This document shows positions 7,954 through 14,598 of a DNA stretch of 43,162 nt, in pieces (position 1 is the first letter of the stretch; the number at the start of each line of letters is the position of its first letter). Position numbers and translations under genes: made by a program. This DNA is from an uncultured Acidobacteriota bacterium (GTDB lineage Bacteria > Acidobacteriota > Terriglobia > Bryobacterales > Bryobacteraceae), in NCBI GenBank assembly GCA_902826685.1, contig CADEFT010000049.1, positions 1 through 43,162 of the forward strand. The letters run 5' to 3'. Under the pieces are notes generated by a model, which was not told where the DNA came from, did not search any database, and saw only the letters and a list, made by a program, of their open reading frames with translations.

Positions 7954-8963
7954 GGCGCCATCACCACCACCGCCGAAAGATCGGGCAACAGCCGCGGGTC
8001 GGCCGCCAGGAGGCGGAACCGCGCATTGAAGTTCTTGATCGGACTGCCGATGGCCGCCGTCGCCACCGGACTCGCCGAGACCAGTTCGGCGGGAAACGCG
8101 GTGTCGGCATACGCATCCAACCGCACCTCCGCCTTCAAGCCCGCGCGCAGCGCCGCGCCGTCGGGTTCCCCCACCTGCGCGTGGAGTTCCATTTGCGACG
8201 GATCGAAAATCTTGAGCAGCGGCTGGCCGTTCCAAAGCTGGTCGCCCGCCTGCGCATGGCCGGTCGTGCCACCCTTCCAGATATTGTCGAGCGCGATCAT
8301 CCCCGAAAGCGGCGCCTTCACGATCAGCCGGTCGGCATTGCTCTTGGCCCGCTTGAGAGCCACCTGGTGCCGGTCGCGCTGTAACTCGAGAATGCGCAGC
8401 GCGGCCGCCTCGGCCTGCAGCCGCGCCTGGTGGGACTTCTTCAGGCTCTCCACGCGGCGCCGCGCCCCTTCCGCCTTGGCCTCATTCTTCATCCGTTCGA
8501 TTTCGGCCAGCACCGGGCCTTTCTTAAGTTGAATGAGCGCCTTACCCAGCTCGGCTTCGGCTTCCTGCACGGCCGCCAGCCGCTGCTCGGCGTCGTTGCG
8601 ATTCTGCGCCGCCTTCTGCTTGATCTGATGCGAGAGATCGTCCATCTTCGCCTCGGCTTCGAGTGCGTCGTCCAATTGCTTGGTATTGTCGAACTCGGCA
8701 ATCACTTCGTCCTTCTGCACGATGGACCCGTTCGGGCTGATGGCGGTGAGGGTGATGCGGCCTCCCTGCCCTGTGATCTGCGGTACCTGGATGGAAAAGA
8801 CGCGCACCGCGCGCAGCAATCCGGTAGCCCTCACCCCCCGAACGGCCTGGGTGGTAGCCTCCGGCGGCGGCGCCAATCGTGGAGAATCCGCCGCCACTGT
8901 GGCGTTCCGGCCACACCCGGCGGCCAGGACCAACAGGCAGGCGATCAGCGTTGAGACGTGCAT
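7950..8963 (-). CDS. Lipoprotein membrane-fusion protein (first of three, HlyD-like)
   Basis: A 337-residue adaptor heading the export operon. The N-terminus has a lipoprotein signal with lipobox LAAGC (Cys about residue 17), unlike the other two fusion proteins, which appear to be anchored by a transmembrane helix. The body has lipoyl halves around a long coiled-coil hairpin (about residues 95-205) and a beta-barrel region. It is shorter than its neighbours and seems to lack the C-terminal membrane-proximal domain. ATG 8963 has no SD; a -10-like TAAACA lies 7 nt upstream, suggesting a leaderless transcript. It is divergent from the acyl-CoA ligase gene across an AT-rich gap. Confidence 0.82.
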   Translation of the reverse strand: MHVSTLIACLLVLAAGCGRNATVAADSPRLAPPPEATTQAVRGVRATGLLRAVRVFSIQVPQITGQGGRITLTAISPNGSIVQKDEVIAEFDNTKQLDDALEAEAKMDDLSHQIKQKAAQNRNDAEQRLAAVQEAEAELGKALIQLKKGPVLAEIERMKNEAKAEGARRRVESLKKSHQARLQAEAAALRILELQRDRHQVALKRAKSNADRLIVKAPLSGMIALDNIWKGGTTGHAQAGDQLWNGQPLLKIFDPSQMELHAQVGEPDGAALRAGLKAEVRLDAYADTAFPAELVSASPVATAAIGSPIKNFNARFRLLAADPRLLPDLSAVVVMAP

Positions 8964-8970
8964 GAACGAA

Positions 8971-8976
8971 TGTTTA
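8971..8976 (-). promoter_or_regulatory. -10-like TAAACA for the export operon
   Basis: On the minus strand TAAACA is 7 nt before ATG 8963, within the AT-rich divergent promoter region 8964-9057. No SD is seen, so the operon mRNA may be leaderless. The match is weak on its own. Confidence 0.35.
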
Positions 8977-9038
8977 GACGAGAGATACCTCGAATTTGTT
9001 TACAAAAAACTTGTGAAAAGTTGTATTTGCCAACCGGG

Positions 9039-9044
9039 TAAAAT
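9039..9044 (+). promoter_or_regulatory. -10-like TAAAAT for the acyl-CoA ligase operon
   Basis: TAAAAT lies 13 nt before ATG 9058 and overlaps the alternative ATG 9043. If it is the -10 box, the transcript would start near 9051, which favours ATG 9058 as the start codon. Confidence 0.35.
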
Positions 9045-9057
9045 GAACCACGGATCC

Positions 9058-10611
9058 ATGAAGAGCCCCCTGACACCCCTGAGCTTCCTGGCCCGAAGCG
9101 CTTTTGTCTATCGCGATAAGGTCGCCGTGGCCGATGGCGACCGCCTGTTTACCTATGGTGAGTTTCAGCAGCGTGTACACCGGCTGGCGGCGGCGTTGCG
9201 GGCCCGCGGCATCGGCCCGGGCGACCGGGTGGCGGTGCTGTCGCCCAATACGGTCATGGCTCTCGAACCCCATTTCGCCGTGCCGCTCATCGGCGCGGTG
9301 CTGGTCATGTTGAATACGCGCCTGCAGGGAGCCGAGCTTGCCTGGATCCTGAATCATTGCGAGGCCCGGTTCCTGCTGGTCGATCCGCAACTGGCCGCCA
9401 TCCTCGAACCGGTGCACGGGGAGCTGGCGCATGTGCGCCACTTCGTCACCGATTACGAATCGCTGCTGGCCGAAGGCACTCTGCCTCTCGGCGAGGTGCC
9501 GGAGCCGGATGAAGACGGCCTTCTGGCGATCAACTACACCAGCGGCACCACCGGCTTTCCGAAAGGGGTGATGTTCTCGCACCGCGGCGCGGCGTTGAAT
9601 GCGCTCGGCGAGATGCTCGAATATGGGCTGAACGAATCGAGCGTCTATCTTTGGACGCTGCCCTTGTTTCATTGCAACGGATGGTGCTTTCCCTGGGCCG
9701 TCACCGCCGCGGGCGCGCGCCATGTGTGCCTGCGGCAGCCGCATCCGGGGCCGATCGTCGATGCGATCCGCGACTCAGGCGTCACGCACCTGTGCGGCGC
9801 GCCCGTGGTGGTGGGCGGACTGGCCCATCATGCGTCTTCGCACGGCATCCGGTTCCAGAACGGATTACGCATCGTGACCGCCGGCGCGCCGCCATCGCCC
9901 GCCGTTCTCCGCTCGGCCGAAGAAATGGGCGCCGAGATGTTTCATTGCTATGGGCTGACCGAAACCTACGGTCCGATGACCCTCTGCGCCTGGCGGGCCG
10001 AATGGAACGATCTGCCGCCGCAGGAGCGCTCCCGCGTCAAAGCGCGGCAGGGCGTGCCTTACGTCATCGCCGGCACCGATGTCAGACTGGTGGATGAGCA
10101 CATGATCGACGTGCCCGCCGACGGCGAGACCATGGGCGAAGTGGTGATGCGCGGCAACAACGTGATGATCGGCTATTACAGGAATCCGGAAGCGACTACC
10201 GAAGCCTTTCGCGGCGGCTGGTTCCATTCCGGCGATTATGCGGTGATGCATCCCAACGGGTATCTGGAAATCCGCGACCGCAAAAAGGACATCATCATTT
10301 CAGGCGGCGAGAACATTTCGTCGGTCGAGGTGGAAAAGACGATCTACGACCATCCCGCGGTGCTCGAAGCCGCCGTGGTGGCCGTGCCCGACGATCATTG
10401 GGGTGAAGTGCCCAAGGCTTACGTGGAGCTCAAGACCGGCGATGGCGTGACGGCCGACGACCTGGTTGCCTTCTGCCGCGAGCGGCTGGCCCACTTCAAA
10501 TGTCCGAAACACGTCGAATTCGGCCCCCTGCCCAAGACCGCCACCGGTAAGATCCGTAAGAACGAGTTGCGCGAGCGCGATTGGAAGGGCCGCGAGAAGC
10601 GGGTGAACTGA
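9058..10611 (+). CDS. Fatty acyl-CoA ligase (AMP-forming, ANL superfamily)
   Basis: A 517-residue cytoplasmic acyl-adenylate-forming ligase that activates a carboxylic acid with ATP and CoA. Visible core motifs are the P-loop YTSGTTGFPKG (near 9534-9566), YGLTETYGP (near 9949-9972), the SGDYAV...RDRKKD hinge region (near 10228-10290) and the catalytic Lys in KTATGKIRK near the C-terminus. The profile fits medium/long-chain or 3-methylmercaptopropionate-type ligases, but the substrate cannot be fixed. ATG 9058 gives a typical start for this family; ATG 9043 is the alternative. It heads a plus-strand operon with a hydratase-fold protein. Its 3' end is the source, or a relative, of the repeat array that follows. 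Confidence 0.85.
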   Translation: MKSPLTPLSFLARSAFVYRDKVAVADGDRLFTYGEFQQRVHRLAAALRARGIGPGDRVAVLSPNTVMALEPHFAVPLIGAVLVMLNTRLQGAELAWILNHCEARFLLVDPQLAAILEPVHGELAHVRHFVTDYESLLAEGTLPLGEVPEPDEDGLLAINYTSGTTGFPKGVMFSHRGAALNALGEMLEYGLNESSVYLWTLPLFHCNGWCFPWAVTAAGARHVCLRQPHPGPIVDAIRDSGVTHLCGAPVVVGGLAHHASSHGIRFQNGLRIVTAGAPPSPAVLRSAEEMGAEMFHCYGLTETYGPMTLCAWRAEWNDLPPQERSRVKARQGVPYVIAGTDVRLVDEHMIDVPADGETMGEVVMRGNNVMIGYYRNPEATTEAFRGGWFHSGDYAVMHPNGYLEIRDRKKDIIISGGENISSVEVEKTIYDHPAVLEAAVVAVPDDHWGEVPKAYVELKTGDGVTADDLVAFCRERLAHFKCPKHVEFGPLPKTATGKIRKNELRERDWKGREKRVN

Positions 10612-10769
10612 TGACGTACCGACACGAAGGAACGCTAGGCGCGGCTGCCGCCGCTTGGGCCGCCTTCTGCCGCGAACGGCTAGTCCACTTCAACTGCCCG
10701 GCGCACGTCGAATTCAGCCGCCTGCTCAAAACCGTCGCAGGCAAGCGCCACAAGAAGCGGGTGAACTGA
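10611..10769 (+). CDS. Mosaic mini-ORF, repeat unit 1 (52 aa)
   Basis: An open frame of 52 codons starting at ATG 10611, which overlaps the ligase stop by one base (TGATG). The N-terminus is shortened relative to units 2 and 3 (MTYRHEG rather than MAYRFLLES). The C-terminal part resembles the ligase C-terminus (CRERLVHFNC, HVEF, ending KKRVN) but lacks the catalytic GKIRK context. It may be translated by coupling or may simply be debris of a duplication that has stayed open. No function can be assigned. Confidence 0.45.
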   Translation: MTYRHEGTLGAAAAAWAAFCRERLVHFNCPAHVEFSRLLKTVAGKRHKKRVN

Positions 10770-10942
10770 TGGCCTACCGGTTTCTGCTCGAATCGCACGA
10801 AGGAACGCTAGGCGCGGCTGCCGCCGCTTGGGCCGCCTTCTGCCGCGAACGGCTAGTCCACTTCAACTGCCCGGAGCACGTCGAATTCGGCCGCCTGCTG
10901 AAGACCGTCGCAGGCAAGCGCCACAAGAAGCGGGTGAACTGA
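10769..10942 (+). CDS. Mosaic mini-ORF, repeat unit 2 (57 aa)
   Basis: A 57-codon frame starting at ATG 10769, which overlaps the unit 1 stop (TGATG). The first nine residues, MAYRFLLES, are those of the downstream hydratase. An Ala-rich stretch follows, then the ligase-like tail ending in KKRVN. It shares the Cys-containing AFCRERL segment with the ligase. Being open in a frame different from its neighbours argues that it is either recent or under selection. Function unknown. Confidence 0.45.
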   Translation: MAYRFLLESHEGTLGAAAAAWAAFCRERLVHFNCPEHVEFGRLLKTVAGKRHKKRVN

Positions 10943-11115
10943 TGGCTTACCGATTTCTGCTCGAATCGCGCGAAGAGGCGCTAGGCGCTGCTGCCGCCGA
11001 TTGGGCCGCCTTCCGCCGCGAACGGCTAGTCCACTTCAACTGCCCGGAGCACGTCGAATTCGGCCGCCTGCTGAAGACCGTCGCAGGCAAGCGCCACAAG
11101 AAGCGGGTGAACTGA
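10942..11115 (+). CDS. Mosaic mini-ORF, repeat unit 3 (57 aa)
   Basis: A 57-codon frame starting at ATG 10942 (TGATG overlap with unit 2), ending at the TGA that overlaps the hydratase start at 11115. Residues 1-12 (MAYRFLLESREE) match the hydratase N-terminus exactly, making this the unit closest to the parent junction. It differs from unit 2 by a few substitutions, for example Cys to Arg in the FCRERL segment. It keeps the chain of coupled starts between ligase and hydratase unbroken. Function unknown. Confidence 0.45.
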   Translation: MAYRFLLESREEALGAAAADWAAFRRERLVHFNCPEHVEFGRLLKTVAGKRHKKRVN

Positions 11116-11891
11116 TGGCTTACCGATTTCTGCTCGAATCGCGCGAAGAGACGATCGCCGTGGTGACTTTGAACCGGCCGGAGCGGCGCAACGCGTTATC
11201 GCTCGGCCTGATGCTCGAATTGACCGGATGGCTCGAAAAGACCGGGCAGGACTCGACCGTACACGCCATCATCCTTCGCGCCGCCGGTCCAGCCTTTTGC
11301 GCCGGCCATGACCTGAGTGAAATGCGAGCGGGCGCGGTGCAGGACTACCGCCAGTTATTCGAGGTCTGCACCGATCTGATGGCGCGCCTGCAATCCATCC
11401 CGCAGCCGGTGATTGCGGAGGTGCAGGGCGTCGCCACGGCGGCGGGCTGCCAACTGGTGGCCGCCTGCGATCTCGCCATCGCCGCCGATACCGCGTCGTT
11501 CGCCACGCCCGGCGTGAAGATCGGGTTGTTCTGCACGACGCCGATGGTGGCGCTCACCCGCGCCATCGGCCGGAAACGGGCCATGGAAATGCTCCTCACA
11601 GGGAAGCCGATCGATGCGGCGACCGCCGCCGAATGGGGACTGGTCAATCGCGCCGTCCCCGCCGCCGGGCTCGCCCAAGCCGTGCGCGATGTGGCGGCGC
11701 AGATTGCCTCCGCCAGCAGTTTCACCGTGGGTCTCGGCAAGCAGGCGTTCTACACTCAAATCGATCTCGATCAGCCCAAGGCCTACGCCTACGCCAAGGA
11801 AGTGATGACCATGAATTCAATGGCCCCAGATGCGCGCGAAGGGATTGCCGCCTTCCTCGACAAACGTCCGGCGTGTTGGAACGGCCGATGA
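11115..11891 (+). CDS. Enoyl-CoA hydratase/isomerase-fold protein (ECHDC3-like)
   Basis: A 258-residue crotonase-fold protein. Conserved features are LNRPERRNAL, the CoA/oxyanion loop FCAGHDL (about residues 61-67) and GVATAAGC (about 105-112). Aligned by eye with mitochondrial enoyl-CoA hydratase, both catalytic glutamates are replaced: Gln at position 113 (GCQLV for GCELA) and Gly at 133 (TPGVKIG for QPEI-LG). It is therefore unlikely to be a classical hydratase; the pattern resembles the ECHDC3 group, whose reaction is unclear. ATG 11115 overlaps the stop of the third mini-ORF. It sits between the acyl-CoA ligase and a YkgJ-type protein in one operon, suggesting acyl-CoA metabolism. Confidence 0.8.
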   Translation: MAYRFLLESREETIAVVTLNRPERRNALSLGLMLELTGWLEKTGQDSTVHAIILRAAGPAFCAGHDLSEMRAGAVQDYRQLFEVCTDLMARLQSIPQPVIAEVQGVATAAGCQLVAACDLAIAADTASFATPGVKIGLFCTTPMVALTRAIGRKRAMEMLLTGKPIDAATAAEWGLVNRAVPAAGLAQAVRDVAAQIASASSFTVGLGKQAFYTQIDLDQPKAYAYAKEVMTMNSMAPDAREGIAAFLDKRPACWNGR

Positions 11892-12397
11892 ACGCGCCCA
11901 TCACGGATCTTGTCCAGATCCAGCGGCTCGGCGAGAAGAAACTCGACGAGAACAAGCGCCTGCGCGTCTACATGAAGACCCACGGTGCGGTGGAGCGGCG
12001 CTTGCGCAAGATCGCCACCGATGTGGAGGATCGGATCGACTGCAAGGTCTGCGCCAATTGTTGCCGCGTCGCCACCGCCACGCTGAAGGATCGGGAAATC
12101 GATGTGCTGGCCAAATTCATCGGCGCCTCACGCCGTGAGTTTCTCGCCGGGTACACCGAAGTCTCCAAGGAAGAAGGGCGGGTGCTGAAGCGCACCGAAA
12201 AGGGATGCGTGTTTCTCGAAGGTAACTTGTGCGGAGTGTATGAGGCGCGTCCAGACACGTGCAACGATTTTCCCCATCTGGCGCGAGGACCGGGATCGCT
12301 GATGTCGCGCATGTGGCACATGCCGGACCGGGCGACGTATTGCCCCATCGCCTACAACACGCTCGAAGCTTTTAAAGAAGAGACCGGGTTCCGGTGA
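11888..12397 (+). CDS. YkgJ-family Cys-cluster (zinc/iron-binding) protein
   Basis: A 169-residue cytoplasmic protein of the UPF0153/YkgJ family, known for a conserved Cys cluster thought to bind zinc or iron. Visible are CKVCANCC (about residues 53-60), then a CVF..NLCGVYEARPDTC segment and a late Cys near the end (TYCPIAYN). ATG 11888 overlaps the hydratase stop as ATGA, so it is translationally coupled. The N-terminal 50 residues are charged and helical. Precise function is unknown in the family; a redox or metal-handling role with the acyl-CoA enzymes is a guess. Degenerate copies of its 3' end lie directly downstream. Confidence 0.8.
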   Translation: MNAPITDLVQIQRLGEKKLDENKRLRVYMKTHGAVERRLRKIATDVEDRIDCKVCANCCRVATATLKDREIDVLAKFIGASRREFLAGYTEVSKEEGRVLKRTEKGCVFLEGNLCGVYEARPDTCNDFPHLARGPGSLMSRMWHMPDRATYCPIAYNTLEAFKEETGFR

Positions 12398-12655
12398 TCC
12401 TGGCCGGGTAGACCGAAGCGGGGCGCGTCCCCGATACGGGCAACGATTTTCCCCGCCTGACGCATCGTTGATGTCGCGGATGCGTCCGGACCATAGCTCT
12501 ATCACCGTGGCCCGCTGCCACGGCCCGCTGATGTCGCGCATTGGCACAGGCCGGACGGGAGGCGATTGCGCTCACCGGACAGAAGGCACATGTCGCGAGT
12601 GTCGTCGCATCGCGTACAACACGCTCGAAGTTTTTGGTAAGAGGACCGGGGGCCG
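12398..12655 (+). pseudogene. Decayed tandem copies of the YkgJ-type gene 3' end
   Basis: Two degenerate stretches repeat pieces of the preceding gene. Copy A (about 12403-12500) joins a GCCGGGTA-ACCGAAG piece (compare 12148-12163) to GGCGCGTCC...GCAACGATTTTCCCC (compare 12244-12275) and a TTGATGTCGCG piece. Copy B (about 12526-12650) repeats CTGATGTCGCGCAT, GGCACA-GCCGGAC, then CATCGC-TACAACACGCTCGAAG and AGACCGGG-like sequence from the gene end (12299-12392). Frames are broken by stops and deletions, so it is not expected to be a functional gene. Confidence 0.7.
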
Positions 12656-12665
12656 AGAGGAACGC

Positions 12666-14393
12666 CTACCGGGCGCTGGCGCTGCGGGAACGGCCCGCAC
12701 GCGAGGCATAGCCGCCACGCCGCACGGCAGCAGCCTTCCGTTGCGACGACGACGCAGCCAAAGTGTGCCCCTTGGTGAACAGGCTAGCCTTGACGCGCGC
12801 CTTCGCCTGACCGGGCAGACGCGCGCTTGAAGTGTACTTGCGCTGCGGCGTAACGACGCGAGCCGGAGGCGGCGGCACCCAGGCCGCGGCCTGGATGATG
12901 ACGAGATCGCCGGCTTTCAAATCCTCGCCTACGCCACGTTTGAGCGGCGCTACCTGCGCGGGCTGAATGCCGTAGCGGCGCGCGATGGTGGCCGGCGTTT
13001 CGCCTTCGGAAACGCGGTGCGTACGCCATGCACAGCGCTTTTCCGGCGGAATCATCAACAGGGCGGCGCTGAGCGAATCCTTCGCTTCCACCGGAACCTT
13101 CAACTCGAAACCGGCCGGGACGATCGCCGTCAGCAGGGACGGATTCATTTCGCGCATCCGGGCGGCGGAGATATCGGAAAGATCGGCCGCCAGTTGCATG
13201 CTGGTGTTGGCGGTCATCAGGACGCGCTCGAATTCAAGCGCCGGCTCCATGGTCACTTCGTCGATGCCGTATTCCTTCAGATTCTTGGCGACAATCGTCA
13301 TGGCGACGATCAGCGGAACGTAGTTGGCCGTTTCCTGCGGCAGCACATTCCGGCTGCGCAACTGCCAGAAATCGGCATGTCCGGTCCGTTCGACGGCGCG
13401 CGAAACGCAGCCCGGGCCGCAGTTGTAAGCCGCCATGGCCAGATACCAATCGCCGAACATCTTGTAAAGGTCTTTCAAGTGGCGGGCACCGGCGCGGGTC
13501 GCCTTTTCCGGATCCAGCCGTTCGTCGTAGAAAGCCGTGCGCTTCAAGCCGTATTGAACGCCTCGCGGCTGAATAAACTGCCACATCCCGGCGGCAGCTT
13601 TGTAGGATACCGCCCGCGCCTGGAAACCCGATTCCGCCTGCGCCAGGAAGATCAGCTCCTGCGGCACGCCCTCTTCCGCCAGAATCTTCTGGATCATCGG
13701 GCGGTAGCGGCCCGACCGGCGCAGCCCCTCTATGATGGTGCCCTTGCCAGCCGTGGAGAAATAATTGATGTAGCGCAGCACCGCGTCGTTCTCATCGAGC
13801 GGAATCTGCGACGTGGTCACCTGAATCTGATCGTGAACCTTGGTCTTGATCTCGGGGTTGATGGGGAACGTCATCTCCAGGATTTCCTGAAGTGGCGAGC
13901 GCTCGTATACCGCGCTCTGCTGCGTATCTCCCGCTCCCAGACCTTCGATGTCCATGCGGTGGATGCGGTCGGCCAGATCCTCGAGTTTCTTGGCAACCAG
14001 GGCACGGTCCGGCGTGCTGTCCGGAACCGTCAGCAAAATGTCGATGGCCGCGTCAAACTCCGTACGGGCCGAGCCGAAATCGCCCGACTGGTACAGGCGG
14101 CGTCCTTCCTGGAACCGTACGTCCGCCAGTCTCACCCGGCTTTCCATCGTCAACCGGGCGGCCGGCTTCGGCGCCGCGGCCAGGAAGTTGGGCACCTCTT
14201 TCAAGGGAACCCGGGGGCTGAGCTTGGGTTCGGCCACCGCTTCCATGCTTTTGGCAATGTCGTAGACGACCGGCTTCGGTGCCACCGGCAGGAACTGCGT
14301 CCGGAACCCTTCGGTTCCTACCTGCCGTGTGCAGGCGGTGAGGGCGGCAATTCCCAGCAGGATGGTGGCCTGGCGCTTTGTCTGAAAACTCAT
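12666..14393 (-). CDS. Lytic transglycosylase lipoprotein with LysM domain (MltD-like)
   Basis: A 575-residue cell-envelope enzyme that cleaves the glycan strands of peptidoglycan. The N-terminus has a lipoprotein signal with lipobox LTAC (Cys 21). A helical/TPR-like region (about 85-150) precedes the SLT catalytic domain (about 225-370) with the catalytic Glu in AQAESGFQ (E254), then AAGMWQFI and AAYNCGPG motifs. One LysM-like domain (about 453-497, RVSEGETPATIARRYGI) should bind peptidoglycan, and a basic, Ser/Arg/Ala-rich tail of some 75 residues ends the protein. E. coli MltD is shorter in the N-terminal part. The 205-bp upstream gap (14394-14598) is AT-richer and has a TAATAT -10-like element about 28 nt before ATG 14393. 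Confidence 0.88.
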   Translation of the reverse strand: MSFQTKRQATILLGIAALTACTRQVGTEGFRTQFLPVAPKPVVYDIAKSMEAVAEPKLSPRVPLKEVPNFLAAAPKPAARLTMESRVRLADVRFQEGRRLYQSGDFGSARTEFDAAIDILLTVPDSTPDRALVAKKLEDLADRIHRMDIEGLGAGDTQQSAVYERSPLQEILEMTFPINPEIKTKVHDQIQVTTSQIPLDENDAVLRYINYFSTAGKGTIIEGLRRSGRYRPMIQKILAEEGVPQELIFLAQAESGFQARAVSYKAAAGMWQFIQPRGVQYGLKRTAFYDERLDPEKATRAGARHLKDLYKMFGDWYLAMAAYNCGPGCVSRAVERTGHADFWQLRSRNVLPQETANYVPLIVAMTIVAKNLKEYGIDEVTMEPALEFERVLMTANTSMQLAADLSDISAARMREMNPSLLTAIVPAGFELKVPVEAKDSLSAALLMIPPEKRCAWRTHRVSEGETPATIARRYGIQPAQVAPLKRGVGEDLKAGDLVIIQAAAWVPPPPARVVTPQRKYTSSARLPGQAKARVKASLFTKGHTLAASSSQRKAAAVRRGGYASRAGRSRSASAR

Positions 14394-14598
14394 CAGTTCT
14401 TTCTTGCTCCCGTGGACTGATATTAGCGGGTCTTATATTTACATACCGAGTTTAGTCTTTCGACTGTACACCCGTCCGGAAGCCTCAGTCAACCCCCAGA
14501 CCACCCTTTCATCGGCCTTCCCCGGATGCCTCTGTAGAGAAAGTCAGGGGCATGGCCGGGCGCTGGTACACGGCGAAACGATACGACTGGATAGAGGA

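Larger units (their letters stand above)
10611..11114 (+). repeat. Three-unit tandem repeat (158, 173, 173 bp) at the ligase/hydratase junction
   Basis: Units run 10611-10768, 10769-10941 and 10942-11114. In units 2 and 3 the first 24-30 nt nearly match the 5' end of the hydratase gene at 11115; unit 1 lacks 15 nt of this part. The last two-thirds resemble the ligase 3' end from about 10468 onward (about four-fifths identity by eye over 84 nt, then a gap, then an identical AAGCGGGTGAACTGATG). Each unit thus looks like an amplified gene-to-gene junction. A 173-bp period is not a multiple of three, but every unit ends in TGATG, which resets the frame. Confidence 0.9.

Noticed and set aside
10611..11114. 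CRISPR array
   Set aside because: The direct repeats are 158-173 bp, contiguous and coding, with no short unique spacers.
12128..12547. A 139-codon minus-strand frame with internal repeats
   Set aside because: It lies opposite the YkgJ-type gene and its decayed copies; the repeats are explained by those copies.
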